DNA of 61,715 nucleotides from Nitratireductor sp. ZSWI3 (GTDB taxonomy: Bacteria > Pseudomonadota > Alphaproteobacteria > Rhizobiales > Rhizobiaceae), in the NCBI RefSeq assembly GCF_024655565.1, contig NZ_JANKOF010000020.1, positions 1 through 61,715 of the forward strand, in the 5' to 3' direction. The notes under the pieces are model-generated. The model worked only from the letters and a program-made list of their open reading frames with translations. It did not search any database and was not told the origin of the DNA. Within the stretch, counting starts at the first letter, position 1; each line of letters opens with the position of its first letter. This document shows, piece by piece, positions 1 to 10,637 of this stretch. The position numbers and the translations under genes are program-made.

Positions 1-1
1 G

Positions 2-169
2 GGGGCGGGCGAGCAGCGGCCGGTGGTCAAGGACGGCGCGGTGGGCATCGCCACCGTCATGTCGGTGACGCTGTCGACCGACCACCGGGCGGTGGACGGG
101 GCGCTGGGCGCCGAGCTCCTGGCCGCCTTCAAGACCATCGTCGAAAACCCGCTGGCCATGCTGGTGTAG
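2..169 (+). CDS. pdhC: Pyruvate dehydrogenase E2 (dihydrolipoamide acetyltransferase), C-terminal end
   Basis: Only the last 55 codons are inside the window; the gene is cut by the left edge and ends at TAG 167-169. The visible tail contains STDHRAVDGALGAELL, the DHRxxDG catalytic signature of the 2-oxoacid dehydrogenase acyltransferase domain, whose histidine transfers the acetyl group from the lipoyl arm to CoA. The last residues (ENPLAMLV) are typical of alphaproteobacterial PdhC. Its downstream neighbours include lpdA (E3) and lipA (lipoyl synthase), which fits the pyruvate dehydrogenase assignment better than the 2-oxoglutarate one, but the tail alone cannot fully separate the two. Confidence 0.9.
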   Translation, partial: GAGEQRPVVKDGAVGIATVMSVTLSTDHRAVDGALGAELLAAFKTIVENPLAMLV

Positions 170-198
170 GTTCGGATGCGAACGGTCCGGGGGCGCGC

Positions 199-837
199 AT
201 GAAGACCATCCTGTGCTACGGCGATTCGCTGACATGGGGGTATGATCCGCTCGGCCCCGGACGGCATCCGTTCGAGGACCGCTGGCCGAGCGTCCTGCAG
301 CGCGCACTGGGCGAGGGCGCGCGGGTGATCGCCGAGGGGCTGAACGGCCGGACGACGGCCTTCGACGACTTTGCCGCGGGCGCCGACCGCAACGGTGCGC
401 GCCTCCTGCCGACGCTGCTGACAAGCCATGCACCGCTCGACCTCGTCGTCATCATGCTCGGCACCAACGACATGAAGCCCTTCATCTGCGGCCGGGCGAT
501 CGGCGCCAAGCAGGGCATGCGGCGGCTGGTCGACATCGTGCGCCGGCACGACTATCCGACGGAGGGGCCGGCACCGGCGATCCTGCTGGTCGCCCCGCCG
601 CCCTGCGGCGAGACCAACAATCCCGATTTTGCACTGACCTTCGAAGGCGCGCTGGACGAATCGTCGAAGCTGGCGCGTCTTTATGCGCTGCTGGCCGCCG
701 ATACGGGCACGGGTTTTTTCGATGCCGGTTCCGTGGCTCATACGAGCCCGCTCGACGGCGTTCATCTCGACGCGCACAACACGCGCGCCATCGGCGCGGG
801 CCTTGCGCCCGTCGTGAGAGACATGCTTGGACTTTGA
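199..837 (+). CDS. SGNH/GDSL-family hydrolase
   Basis: A 212-residue protein with the SGNH blocks. Block I is GDS at residues 8-10 (nucleophile Ser10), block III is GTND at 88-91, and block V is DGVH at 186-189 (catalytic Asp186 and His189). There is no signal peptide, so it is probably cytoplasmic. Family members are esterases, thioesterases or arylesterases; the substrate cannot be read from the sequence. It starts 30 bp after pdhC and its TGA lies 17 bp before the next gene's ATG, so it is probably cotranscribed with the pyruvate dehydrogenase genes, where an ester or thioester hydrolase is an unexplained passenger. Confidence 0.88.
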   Translation: MKTILCYGDSLTWGYDPLGPGRHPFEDRWPSVLQRALGEGARVIAEGLNGRTTAFDDFAAGADRNGARLLPTLLTSHAPLDLVVIMLGTNDMKPFICGRAIGAKQGMRRLVDIVRRHDYPTEGPAPAILLVAPPPCGETNNPDFALTFEGALDESSKLARLYALLAADTGTGFFDAGSVAHTSPLDGVHLDAHNTRAIGAGLAPVVRDMLGL

Positions 838-854
838 CCAAAGGAGGAATGAGC

Positions 855-1406
855 ATGGTGAACACTGGCGCACATCAATCGGTACACGCCTCCTGGGGCT
901 GGCTTGCCCTGCTCGGCGCGATCTCGCTGATCGGCGGGATCCTGGCGCTCGCCAACCCCTTTGCGGCGACGCTGACGGCGGCGCTGCTCGCCGCCTGGAC
1001 CTTCGTCCTGTTCGGCATCCTGCAGATCGTTCAGGCGTTCCGGGTGCGCGACTGGCCGGGGTTCCTGTGGTCGCTGCTCCTCGGCGTGCTGACGCTCGCC
1101 GTCGGGCTTTCCATTCTCGTGCGGCCGGGCGCCGGCATCGTCTCGCTGACGCTGCTCGTGGCGATCATGTTCCTCGTGCTCGGCGTGGTGAAGCTGATGT
1201 ACGCCTTCGCGCTCCGGCCGATCTCCGGCTGGGTCTGGGTGCTCGTGTCGGGCCTCATCTCGCTGGTGCTCGGCGTCATGATCCTTGCCGACATGCCGTG
1301 GTCGGCGGCGGCCGTGCTGGGCATCCTGCTTGCCATCGAACTGTTGTCGAACGGTGTCTTCCTGCTGCTCGTGGCCTTCGGCCTGCGGGCGGCAAGACAG
1401 GCCTGA
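855..1406 (+). CDS. HdeD-family membrane protein (DUF308)
   Basis: A small integral membrane protein of about 183 residues. It is almost entirely hydrophobic, with roughly six membrane segments separated by short loops such as RVRDWPGF and LRPISGW, as in HdeD/DUF308 proteins linked to acid stress in enterobacteria. I chose ATG 855 because AAGGAGG at 841-847 sits 7 nt upstream of it. The in-frame TTG at 834 and ATG at 849 lie before or too close to that ribosome-binding site. It lies between the SGNH hydrolase and lpdA in the same orientation. The biochemical role is unknown. Confidence 0.8.
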   Translation: MVNTGAHQSVHASWGWLALLGAISLIGGILALANPFAATLTAALLAAWTFVLFGILQIVQAFRVRDWPGFLWSLLLGVLTLAVGLSILVRPGAGIVSLTLLVAIMFLVLGVVKLMYAFALRPISGWVWVLVSGLISLVLGVMILADMPWSAAAVLGILLAIELLSNGVFLLLVAFGLRAARQA

Positions 1407-1471
1407 AGATTGTTTCCCCGGGGATGCTCATGCGTCTCCGGGACCTGAATTGACCAAAGGAGAGACCAGCC

Positions 1472-2917
1472 GTGGCTGAAAACTACGACGTCATCATCAT
1501 CGGGTCGGGCCCGGGCGGCTATGTCACGGCCGTCCGCTCGGCGCAGCTCGGCTTCAAGACGGCGATCGTCGAACGCGAACATCTGGGTGGCATCTGCCTG
1601 AACTGGGGCTGCATCCCGACCAAGGCGCTGCTGCGCTCGGCAGAGATCAAGCACTATGCCGAGAACGGTAAGGATTACGGCCTGACAATCGAGGGCAAGG
1701 TGTCGGCCGACGTCGCCGCCGTGGTTGACCGCTCGCGAAAAGTCTCTCTCAGGCTGAACGGCGGCGTCGGTTTCCTGATGAAGAAGAACAAGGTCGACGT
1801 GATCTGGGGCGAGGCGAAGCTCTCCAAGCCGGGCGAGGTGGTGGTCTCGAAGCCGGCCAAGAAGGCGATGCAGCCGCAGCCGCCGGAGCCGAAGGGCACC
1901 AAGGGGCCGGGCACCTATACGGCCAAGCACGTCATCCTCGCCACCGGCGCGCGGCCGCGTGCCCTGCCGGGCATCGAGCCCGACGGCGACAAGATCTGGA
2001 CCTATTTCGAGGCGATGGTGCCGAAGACGATGCCGAAATCGCTGGTCGTCATGGGCTCGGGTGCCATCGGCATGGAGTTCGCCTCCTTCTACCGCACCAT
2101 GGGCGCCGACGTTACGGTGGTCGAACTGATGCCGCAGATCCTGCCGGTGGAGGACGCCGAGGTGTCGAAATTCGCCAAGCGGCAGTTCGAGAAGCAGGGC
2201 ATCAAGTTCCATCTCGATGCCAAGGTGACGAAGGTCGAGAAGGGCAAGGACGCCATCACCGCGCATGTGGAGATGAAGGATGGCAAGGTCGAGAAGATCA
2301 CGGCCGAGAAGCTGATCTCCGCCGTCGGCGTGCAGGGCAACATCGAAAATCTCGGCCTCGAGGGGCTCGGCGTGAAGACCGATCGGGGCTGCGTCGTGGT
2401 CGACGGCTACGGCCGCACCAACGTTGCCGGCCTCTACGCCATCGGCGACGTGGCGGGCCCGCCCATGCTGGCGCACAAGGCCGAGCATGAAGGCGTCATC
2501 TGCGTCGAGAAGATCGCCGGCGTGCCGGGCGTCCACGCGCTCGACAAGGGGCTGATCCCCGGCTGCACCTATTGCCAGCCGCAGGTGGCCTCGGTCGGCC
2601 TGACGGAAGAGAAGGCGAAGGCCGCCGGCCGCGACATCCGCGTCGGCCGCTTCCAGTTCGCCGCCAATGGCAAGGCCATCGCGCTCGGCGAGGACCAGGG
2701 CTTCGTCAAGACGATTTTTGACAAGAAGACGGGCGAGCTTCTGGGTGCCCACATGATCGGCGCGGAAGTGACGGAGCTGATCCAGGGCTTCGTCGTCGCC
2801 ATGAACCTTGAGACGACCGAGGAAGAGCTGATGCACACCGTCTTCCCGCATCCGACCCTGTCGGAGATGATGAAGGAGAGCGTGCTCGATGCCTATGGGC
2901 GGACGCTGAACGCCTGA
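1472..2917 (+). CDS. lpdA: Dihydrolipoyl dehydrogenase (E3)
   Basis: A flavoprotein of 481 residues that reoxidises the dihydrolipoyl arm of 2-oxoacid dehydrogenase complexes with NAD+. The N-terminus has the FAD-binding GSGPGG (11-16). The redox disulfide is Cys42/Cys47 in GGICLNWGCIPTK. A second Rossmann motif (GSGAIGMEFA) binds NAD, and the C-terminal dimer domain has HTVFPHPTLSE with the catalytic His-Glu pair. A lysine- and proline-rich stretch near residues 128-148 is an insertion relative to many E3 enzymes that I have seen in rhizobial PDH-type E3s. The start is GTG with AAGGAG upstream. Its position after pdhC makes it the PDH-linked E3. Confidence 0.97.
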   Translation: MAENYDVIIIGSGPGGYVTAVRSAQLGFKTAIVEREHLGGICLNWGCIPTKALLRSAEIKHYAENGKDYGLTIEGKVSADVAAVVDRSRKVSLRLNGGVGFLMKKNKVDVIWGEAKLSKPGEVVVSKPAKKAMQPQPPEPKGTKGPGTYTAKHVILATGARPRALPGIEPDGDKIWTYFEAMVPKTMPKSLVVMGSGAIGMEFASFYRTMGADVTVVELMPQILPVEDAEVSKFAKRQFEKQGIKFHLDAKVTKVEKGKDAITAHVEMKDGKVEKITAEKLISAVGVQGNIENLGLEGLGVKTDRGCVVVDGYGRTNVAGLYAIGDVAGPPMLAHKAEHEGVICVEKIAGVPGVHALDKGLIPGCTYCQPQVASVGLTEEKAKAAGRDIRVGRFQFAANGKAIALGEDQGFVKTIFDKKTGELLGAHMIGAEVTELIQGFVVAMNLETTEEELMHTVFPHPTLSEMMKESVLDAYGRTLNA

Positions 2918-2984
2918 GGCGGGCGGCGCCCCCTGTTTCCCCGCACCGTTCTGGACTATATGCGGGGAGCGCGAAACGAGGTCG

Positions 2985-3275
2985 ATGGCGATGGAACAGG
3001 GCTATGGGATCATGGGGATGCCGGGAGTGGGCTTTTTCGGCCTGCTGGTGATCGGCTTCCTCGCCGGATACGTGGCCGAGAAAACCATGAACCGCGAACA
3101 TGGTTTCCTCACCAACATCCTCGTCGGCATTGCCGGCTCCTTCGTCGGCGGCACGCTGGCGGGGCTGGTCGGCATCTCCTTTTATGGTTTTCTGGGCAAT
3201 CTGGTTGTCGCCATCCTCGGCGCCATCCTGATCCTGTGGATTTTTGGCCGTTCGGAATCCCGCCGGACGCGATAG
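2985..3275 (+). CDS. GlsB/YeaQ/YmgE-family small membrane protein
   Basis: A protein of 96 residues with three hydrophobic segments and the glycine-rich pattern of the transglycosylase-associated (YeaQ/YmgE) family: [10 protein letters not shown], then [13 protein letters not shown] and [13 protein letters not shown]. Members are small inner-membrane proteins often linked to stress; no enzymatic role is established. ATG 2985 gives MAMEQ; an ATG at 2991 is an alternative. It ends 7 bp before the lipA ATG, so the two are likely cotranscribed. Confidence 0.8.
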   Translation: MAMEQGYGIMGMPGVGFFGLLVIGFLAGYVAEKTMNREHGFLTNILVGIAGSFVGGTLAGLVGISFYGFLGNLVVAILGAILILWIFGRSESRRTR

Positions 3276-3282
3276 GACAAAC

Positions 3283-4251
3283 ATGGTCACCGTTCTCGAC
3301 ACCGTCAGCAACAAGCCGCGCGTGCGGCACCCGGAAAAGGCGCACCGGCCCGACCAGGAGGTGTTGCGCAAGCCCGAATGGATCCGCGTCAAGGCGCCGA
3401 CCTCCAAGGGGTATCTGGAAACGCGCGAGATCGTGAAGTCCAACAAGCTGGTGACGGTGTGCGAGGAGGCCGGCTGCCCGAACATCGGCGAGTGCTGGGA
3501 CAAGAAGCACGCCACCTTCATGATCCTCGGTGAGATCTGCACGCGCGCCTGCGCCTTCTGCAACGTGGCGACGGGCATTCCAGGTCCCGTGGATGCGAAC
3601 GAGCCCGAGAACGTCGCCAAGGCGGTGCGCGAGATGGGGCTCAATCACGTGGTCATCACCTCGGTCGACCGCGACGACCTCGCCGATGGCGGCGCGCAGC
3701 ATTTCGCCGACGTGATCGGCGCCATCCGCGCCTCGTCCCCCGGCACGACGATCGAGATCCTGACGCCGGACTTCTTGCGCAAGGACGGGGCAGGGGCGCT
3801 GGAGACGGTGGTGGCGGCCAGGCCCGACGTCTTCAACCACAATCTGGAGACCGTGCCGTCGAACTATCTGAAGGTGCGGCCGGGCGCGCGCTACTTCCAT
3901 TCGCTGCGCCTCCTGCAGCGGGTGAAGGAGCTCGACCCCGGCATGTTCACCAAGTCCGGCATCATGGTCGGGCTCGGCGAGGAGCGCAACGAGGTGCTGC
4001 AGCTGATGGATGATCTGCGCTCCGCCGATGTCGACTTCATGACCATCGGCCAGTATCTGCAGCCGACGCGCAAGCATCATCCGGTGAAGGCGTTCGTTAC
4101 CCCGGAGGAATTCAAGTCCTACGAGACGGTCGCCTACACCAAGGGCTTCCTGATGGTCTCGTCGAGCCCGCTGACGCGTTCCTCGCACCATGCCGGTGAC
4201 GATTTTGCGAAACTCAAGGCCGCGCGCGAGGCGCGTCTGCAGTCGGCCTAG
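3283..4251 (+). CDS. lipA: Lipoyl synthase
   Basis: A radical-SAM enzyme of 322 residues that inserts two sulfurs into octanoyl groups on lipoyl domains. The auxiliary iron-sulfur cluster ligands are Cys60, Cys65 and Cys71 ([12 protein letters not shown]). The SAM-binding cluster is CTRACAFC (Cys86, Cys90, Cys93). The C-terminus carries the conserved SSPLTRSS with the serine that ligates the auxiliary cluster. ATG 3283 was chosen over an upstream in-frame start at 3244, which would lie inside the preceding gene. Its place beside pdhC and lpdA puts cofactor maturation next to its client enzymes. Confidence 0.97.
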   Translation: MVTVLDTVSNKPRVRHPEKAHRPDQEVLRKPEWIRVKAPTSKGYLETREIVKSNKLVTVCEEAGCPNIGECWDKKHATFMILGEICTRACAFCNVATGIPGPVDANEPENVAKAVREMGLNHVVITSVDRDDLADGGAQHFADVIGAIRASSPGTTIEILTPDFLRKDGAGALETVVAARPDVFNHNLETVPSNYLKVRPGARYFHSLRLLQRVKELDPGMFTKSGIMVGLGEERNEVLQLMDDLRSADVDFMTIGQYLQPTRKHHPVKAFVTPEEFKSYETVAYTKGFLMVSSSPLTRSSHHAGDDFAKLKAAREARLQSA

Positions 4252-4362
4252 AGCGGGATGAGGAAAAGTGTGAAACGGTTTTCCGCCCGCATCCCGCTCC
4301 AACTTATTGAAAGCGATCGCGTTCATGACTTTGGATTGAATCAATCCAAAGTCATCGCGATC
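4251..4362. repeat. Two adjacent intergenic palindromic elements
   Basis: The first palindrome pairs GAGCGGGATG (4251-4260) with CATCCCGCTC (4290-4299), with an inner GGAAAA/TTTTCC pair. The second has perfect 15-bp arms at 4325-4339 and 4341-4355 (ATGACTTTGGATTGA and its complement) and outer arms GATCGCG (4315-4321) and CGCGATC (4356-4362). They fill the gap between lipA and the RatA-like gene. Similar modules are common between genes in Mesorhizobium-like genomes (from memory). They could fold as RNA hairpins and end or stabilise the lipA transcript; neither has a following T-run. Confidence 0.75.
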
Positions 4363-4373
4363 TAAGCGTATCG

Positions 4374-4829
4374 ATGCCGAAATTCGAGACCGTACGCCGT
4401 GTCGCCCACGGGCCGGAAGAGATGTTCGCGCTGGTGGCCGACGTGGAGAAATATCCCGAATTTGTGCCCATGTGCGAGGCGCTGAAGGTGCGCACGCGCA
4501 GGGAGCGCGACGGGGTGACGCTGCTCGTCGCCGACATGACGGTGGGCTACAAGGCGCTGCGCGAGACCTTCACCAGCCAGGTGACGCTGAAGCCGGCCGA
4601 ACTGGAGATCGACGTGCGCTATGTCGACGGGCCGTTCCGCTTCCTGAAGAACGAATGGCGCTTCGACCCGGCCGGCGAGGGCGCCTGCGACATCCACTTC
4701 TTCATCGAATACGAGTTCAAGAGCCGCATGCTCGGCGCATTGATGGGCGCCATGTTCGACCGGGCGTTCCGGATGTTCTCCGAGGCGTTCGAGCGGCGGG
4801 CCGACATGGTTTACGGGGCAGGGGGATAA
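4374..4829 (+). CDS. RatA/COQ10-like START-domain protein
   Basis: A protein of 151 residues that matches the polyketide cyclase/COQ10/RatA family throughout: the opening MPKFETVRRV, then FALVADVEKYPEFVPMCEALKV, and a middle YVDGPFRFLKNEW. Mitochondrial COQ10 binds ubiquinone and helps respiration; bacterial RatA was described as a ribosome-association toxin, a role that should not be transferred here without evidence. In Hyphomicrobiales it usually lies directly after lipA, as here. No partner antitoxin gene is present, and I favour a lipid- or quinone-binding role. Confidence 0.88.
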   Translation: MPKFETVRRVAHGPEEMFALVADVEKYPEFVPMCEALKVRTRRERDGVTLLVADMTVGYKALRETFTSQVTLKPAELEIDVRYVDGPFRFLKNEWRFDPAGEGACDIHFFIEYEFKSRMLGALMGAMFDRAFRMFSEAFERRADMVYGAGG

Positions 4830-4883
4830 GGGGCGCCCCGAGCCTGGCATCCAGGCCGGGAGACCTGACGAAAGGTATCGGCG

Positions 4884-5375
4884 CTACGCCGCCTCCAGCG
4901 CCTTGAGCACCATGCGCAGCGCGTGCTCCACCGTGGCGCGGCGGACGCCGGCGCGGTCGAGGCCGGCGAAATGCTGCTTTTCGGCCATCGCAGGCCGGCC
5001 TTTGAACGCCAATCCGAACCAGACCAGGCCGACCGGCTTTTCGGGCGAGCCGCCGCCGGGACCGGCGACACCGGTGACGGCGACGGCGATGCCGGCACGC
5101 GAATGCGTGAGCGCCCCCGAGGCCATCTCCAGCGCCGTTTGGCGCGACACGGCGCCATGGGCGGCGAGCGTTTCGGCGGAAACGCCGAGCATCTCCATCT
5201 TGGCTTGGTTGGAATAGGTCACGAACCCGCGGTCGACCACCGTGGAGGAGCCGGCGATGTCGGTGAGGGCGGCGGCGATCATGCCGCCGGTGCAGGATTC
5301 GGCCGTCGCTAGGAGGATGCCGCGCTTTTCGCACGCTTCGAGCACGGCGCGCGACAGGGTCTCGCGGCCGCTCAT
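4884..5375 (-). CDS. pncC: Nicotinamide-nucleotide amidase (CinA C-terminal domain protein)
   Basis: A protein of 163 residues that consists only of the CinA C-terminal domain. Signature segments are ATAESCTGG (catalytic Ser region), [15 protein letters not shown] and [16 protein letters not shown]. The family hydrolyses nicotinamide mononucleotide to nicotinate mononucleotide in pyridine nucleotide recycling. The N-terminal molybdopterin-like domain of full CinA is absent, which is usual in this group. Its ATG overlaps the ispDF stop by 4 bp (ATGA), so the two are translationally coupled. Confidence 0.92.
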   Translation of the reverse strand: MSGRETLSRAVLEACEKRGILLATAESCTGGMIAAALTDIAGSSTVVDRGFVTYSNQAKMEMLGVSAETLAAHGAVSRQTALEMASGALTHSRAGIAVAVTGVAGPGGGSPEKPVGLVWFGLAFKGRPAMAEKQHFAGLDRAGVRRATVEHALRMVLKALEAA

Positions 5376-6610
5376 GCGGGAACCTCGCCCGGATAGATCA
5401 CGCTGGCCGTGGCGATCGCCGCGATGCCTTCCTCGCGGCCGACGAAGCCCAGCCTTTCGTTGGTCGTCGCCTTGATGGAAACGCGGGTCTCGGCGATGCC
5501 CAGCATGGCCGCGATGGCCGCCGTCATGGCGGCGCGGTGCGGGCCGATCTTTGGCGCCTCGCAGATCAGCGTGATGTCGGCGTTGGCGATGCGTCCGCCT
5601 GCCTCGCGCACGATCCTTGCCGCGTGCTCGACGAAGATGCGTGAGGCGGCTCCCTTCCACTGCGGGTCCGAGGGAGGGAAATGCGTGCCGATGTCGCCGG
5701 CGCCGCAGGTGGCGAGCAGCGCGTCGGTGAGCGCGTGCAGGCCGACATCGGCATCGGAATGACCGGCGAGGCGCTTCGAATGCGGGATCGCCACGCCGCA
5801 CAGCGTGACGGCATCGCCATCGGTGAAGGAATGGACGTCATAGCCGTTGCCGGTGCGCACGTCCGGAAACGAAGAGGCGCGGGAGAGCCGCTGGTCGGCC
5901 AGCGCGATGTCGCGCGCCCAGGTGAGCTTGATGTTGTCGACCGAGCCGGCGACGATGCGCACCGGGATCCGCGCCCATTCGGCGATCGCCGCATCGTCGG
6001 TGAAATCGTCGCGCCCGAGGTGAAAGGCGCGGTCATGGGCGGCGGCGATCAGCGCGAAGGGGAAGCCTTGCGGCGTCTGGGCGGCGTGAAGGTCGTGGCG
6101 CGGCACCGTCTCCTCGATGTCGCCGGCCGGTCCGGCCCGCTTCAGCGTCTCGGCGACGGGCAGGGCGGGCAACGCCCCCTTGCCCTCCTCGACGGCGTTG
6201 ATGATGCGGTCTATCAACTCGCGGTCGATGAACGGGCGCACCCCGTCATGAATCAGCACCGTCTGCGGCGCCGGATCATGCAGTGCGAGCAGCGCAAGCC
6301 GGGTGGAGGCCTGCCGCGAGGCGCCGCCGTGCAGCGCGATCACCCGGTCGGCAAGGCCGTGCGCCGCTTCGGCGAACAGCGCCTCGTCGTCTGGGTGAAT
6401 GGCGACGACGACGCGGCCGATGCGGGGATCTGCAAGGAAGGTCTCCAGCGTGTGGCGCAGCACCGGCTTGCCGCCGATCAGGCGGTATTGCTTCGGACCC
6501 TCGGCGGACTGGCCGGCGCGCTCGCCGCGCCCGGCGGCGACGATGACGGCGGCGACTTCGCCCGCCTTGCCACCCGCAACGCTCTCCTGCCGTGTCATGT
6601 GCTTGTCCAT
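5372..6610 (-). CDS. ispDF: Bifunctional IspD/IspF (MEP isoprenoid pathway)
   Basis: A 412-residue fusion of two non-consecutive MEP-pathway enzymes. The N-terminal half is MEP cytidylyltransferase (IspD), with [14 protein letters not shown] and HDGVRPF. The C-terminal half is 2-C-methyl-D-erythritol 2,4-cyclodiphosphate synthase (IspF), with GNGYDVHSF (metal-binding DxH), [17 protein letters not shown] and [11 protein letters not shown]. The intervening CMK enzyme (IspE) is not nearby. Fusion is the normal state in many alphaproteobacteria. ATG 6610 is taken; ATG 6598 is an in-frame alternative. The gene diverges from dusB across about 155 bp. Confidence 0.96.
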   Translation of the reverse strand: MDKHMTRQESVAGGKAGEVAAVIVAAGRGERAGQSAEGPKQYRLIGGKPVLRHTLETFLADPRIGRVVVAIHPDDEALFAEAAHGLADRVIALHGGASRQASTRLALLALHDPAPQTVLIHDGVRPFIDRELIDRIINAVEEGKGALPALPVAETLKRAGPAGDIEETVPRHDLHAAQTPQGFPFALIAAAHDRAFHLGRDDFTDDAAIAEWARIPVRIVAGSVDNIKLTWARDIALADQRLSRASSFPDVRTGNGYDVHSFTDGDAVTLCGVAIPHSKRLAGHSDADVGLHALTDALLATCGAGDIGTHFPPSDPQWKGAASRIFVEHAARIVREAGGRIANADITLICEAPKIGPHRAAMTAAIAAMLGIAETRVSIKATTNERLGFVGREEGIAAIATASVIYPGEVPA

Positions 6611-6765
6611 GGGCCAGACGCATAATAAGAGGCGCGTCGAAAGGCCAGCCGAATTTGCAGATTATACCGGCGACCGTCAAAACGTGGTTGCGGGGCGCCG
6701 GCAAAATGGCTAAAGAATAAGCAATCAGAATGGGTGCTTGAATTTTGTGCACATCCCCGGTTGAC

Positions 6766-7761
6766 ATGCTGTCGCAACCGCTCCGGCTTGGGCCGGTGAC
6801 CATCCGCAACAGGGTTTTCCTGGCGCCCATGTCCGGCGTCACGGACATCGCCTTCCGAACCCGCGCCCACGCGCATGGCGCCGGGCTCGTGGTCTCCGAA
6901 ATGGTGGCCAGCGGGGAACTGGCGCGCGGCAGCGCCGAATCGGCCCGGCGGCTGAGGCGGCCCGATATCGACGTGCATATGGTACAGCTCGCCGGACGTG
7001 AGGCGCGCTGGATGGGCGAGGCGGCGCGGATCGCGGCCGATCAGGGCGCCGACATCATCGACATCAACATGGGCTGCCCGGCCAAGAAGGTGACGGGCGG
7101 TTATTCAGGCTCGGCGCTGATGCGCGAGCCCGACCACGCGCTGAGCCTCATCGAGGCGGTGGTGAGCGCCGTCGACGTGCCGGTGACGGTGAAGATGCGG
7201 CTCGGCTGGGACGAAAGCACGCTCAACGCTCCCGCGCTGGCGCGCCGGGCGGAAGAAGCGGGCGTCCGCATGGTGACGATCCACGGCCGCACACGGTGCC
7301 AGTTCTACAAGGGCAGGGCCGACTGGCGGGCGATCGCCCGCGTCAAGGAGGCGGTGAGCATCCCCGTCGTCGCCAATGGCGACGTCGCGACGCTGGGGGA
7401 CGCGCGGCAGATTGTTCAGCAATCGGGCGCCGACGCCATCATGGTTGGCCGCGCCCATTACGGGGCGCCCTGGACGGCCGGTGCGATCGCAGCCGCGGCC
7501 GATGGTTCCGCGCGCACCGCGGTGCCGGCTTCGGCGCTCGGCGACTATGTCATCGAGCACTATGAAGCGATGCTCGGGCTCTACGGGATCGAGCATGGGG
7601 TGCGGCACGCGCGCAAACATCTCGGCTGGTATCTGGAGCGCCATGCGCCGGGAACATCGCAGGAAGACCGCAAGGCGATCATGACCGGAACGGACCATTG
7701 TGTCGTGATCGATCGCCTGCGCGACGTCTTCGAGCGCGGCGAAGGCATGCTGGCCGCATGA
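6766..7761 (+). CDS. dusB: tRNA-dihydrouridine synthase B (NifR3)
   Basis: An FMN enzyme of 331 residues that reduces uridines in the tRNA D-loop. Diagnostic segments are [12 protein letters not shown] (20-31), NMGCPAKKV with the catalytic Cys104, [21 protein letters not shown] and VVANGDV. It is the first gene of the nifR3-ntrB-ntrC arrangement known from Rhodobacter, Azospirillum and rhizobia. I prefer ATG 6766 ([10 protein letters not shown]), which matches family starts; an upstream in-frame GTG at 6745 would add seven residues. Its stop overlaps the ntrB start. Confidence 0.96.
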   Translation: MLSQPLRLGPVTIRNRVFLAPMSGVTDIAFRTRAHAHGAGLVVSEMVASGELARGSAESARRLRRPDIDVHMVQLAGREARWMGEAARIAADQGADIIDINMGCPAKKVTGGYSGSALMREPDHALSLIEAVVSAVDVPVTVKMRLGWDESTLNAPALARRAEEAGVRMVTIHGRTRCQFYKGRADWRAIARVKEAVSIPVVANGDVATLGDARQIVQQSGADAIMVGRAHYGAPWTAGAIAAAADGSARTAVPASALGDYVIEHYEAMLGLYGIEHGVRHARKHLGWYLERHAPGTSQEDRKAIMTGTDHCVVIDRLRDVFERGEGMLAA

Positions 7762-8899
7762 GTGGAGACGGGGCGATGATGTCGGAAGCGGCGACCGCGC
7801 AGATGCTGCTCAACACGCTCAGGCACCCGGTGGTGATGATCGACGACGATGGCTTCATCGTCCAGGCCAACGCCGAAGCCGAGGATTTCTTCCGCTCGGG
7901 CGCCGCCTTCCTGGCGCGCAGCCGCTTGTCGGACTTCGTCCCCTTCGGCAGCCCGTTGATCGCGCTCGTCGAGCAGGTCAGGGCGCAGCGCGTGGCGATC
8001 AACGAGTATCGGGTCGACATCTCCTCGCCGCGGCTCGGGCCTGAGCGCATGGTCGACATCCATGCCGCTCCGGTGTCGGAGGTTCCCGGTGCGGTGGCGC
8101 TGCTCCTGCAGGAGCGCTCGATGGCCGACAAGATCGACCGGCAGATGGTGCATCGCGGCGCGGCGCGCTCGGTGACCGGCCTCGCCGCCATGCTGGCGCA
8201 CGAGATCAAGAATCCCCTGGCGGGCATCCGCGGCGCGGCGCAGCTTCTCGAACACGCCGTGACCGACGAGGACCGGGCGCTGACGCGGCTCATCACCGAG
8301 GAGACGGATCGCATCGTGGCGCTGGTCGACCGGATGGAGGTGTTTTCCGACGAGCGGCCCGTGGAGCGCGCGCCGATCAACATCCATCTGGTGCTCGATC
8401 ACGTCAAGGCGGCCGCGAAGAACGGATTTGCGAGGAAAATCAGCATATTGGAGGAATATGATCCATCATTGCCTCCGGTCTGGGCGAACCGCGACCAGCT
8501 CGTCCAGGTGTTCCTGAACCTGGTGAAGAACGCCGCCGAGGCGATCGGGGACCGGGACGATGGCGAGATCCGGCTGACCACGGCCTTCCGGCCGGGCATC
8601 CGCCTGTCGGTGCCGGGCTCGGTGGACCGCGTGGCGCTGCCGCTCGAGTTCTGCGTCTACGACAACGGGCCGGGGATCCCCGAGGACATGCGGCCGATCA
8701 TCTTCGATCCCTTCGTCACCTCCAAGCAGAACGGCTCCGGCTTGGGCTTGGCGCTGGTGGCGAAGATCGTCGGCGCGCATGGCGGGGTCATCGAATGCGA
8801 ATCGTCGGGCCAGCGCGGCACCATGTTCCGCATCCTGATGCCGGCCTGGCGCGAAGCGCGCCGCGGCGTGATCCATTCCGACGAAGAGGACGCTTCATC

Positions 8900-8903
<4 letters not shown>
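7758..8903 (+). CDS. ntrB: Nitrogen regulation sensor kinase/phosphatase NtrB
   Basis: A soluble histidine kinase of 381 residues. It has an N-terminal PAS domain (about 15-120, [19 protein letters not shown]), a HisKA domain with His148 in [12 protein letters not shown], and an ATPase domain with the N box ([10 protein letters not shown]), G1 ([11 protein letters not shown]) and G2 (GSGLGLALV). Under nitrogen limitation it phosphorylates NtrC, and it is controlled by PII proteins (family knowledge). ATG 7758 overlaps the dusB TGA by 4 bp, and the stop overlaps the ntrC ATG in the same way, which points to tight cotranslation of dusB, ntrB and ntrC. Confidence 0.97.
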
Positions 8904-10351
<1,448 letters not shown>

Positions 10352-10637
10352 GCGGCGGCCGCCGAATCATGCGGTCCCCGCTCGGGCGCAGCGGTCCAGG
10401 ACGCCTTGCCCGCAGGGGTGGCAGGAGGACGCTGTAAGTCTTTCGAACCTGCGCGTCGTGCTTTCCGAAAATCGATTCCGATTTTCGAGCCGATGCGCTA
10501 GCTTGCAAAACCACCACATCCCCAGATTGCCCCAGCATTGCCGCATTGTTCGGTGATGGAACTGTTGCTCGGAGGCTACAGTCGTTGCATATATGCAACG
10601 ATTCCTAGAGTAAAGCCGCAGCTGTGCGCCGGAATGG
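10352..10637. other. ntrC-ntrY intergenic region with an intergenic repeat
   Basis: This 286-bp gap holds a palindrome at 10466-10487 (CGAAAATCG, loop ATTC, CGATTTTCG) with partly matching outer arms (GCGCGTCG near 10451 and CGATGCGC near 10492). This is a sequence type I recognise as widespread between genes of Mesorhizobium-like genomes. It also contains a separate 18-bp palindrome, listed on its own. I see no credible gene. The gap probably separates the dusB-ntrBC unit from a distinct ntrYX promoter. Confidence 0.6.
10583..10600. promoter_or_regulatory. Perfect 18-bp palindrome upstream of ntrY (candidate operator)
   Basis: The sequence CGTTGCATATATGCAACG is identical to its own reverse complement. 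It has an AT centre and GC edges and lies 38 bp before the first possible ntrY start. Perfect two-fold symmetry with no loop suggests a homodimeric DNA-binding protein rather than an RNA terminator. It does not match the NtrC consensus (TGCACC-N5-GGTGCA). The regulator is unknown. Confidence 0.45.

Noticed and set aside
1031-2851. A 606-codon open frame opposite lpdA
   Set aside because: It is antisense to a conserved gene, low in complexity, and has no recognisable motif.
6611-6765. An NtrC-binding site in the ispDF-dusB gap (GGTGC near 6731 and GTGCAC near 6745)
   Set aside because: The match to the dyad consensus is partial and the spacing is wrong, so I could not support it.
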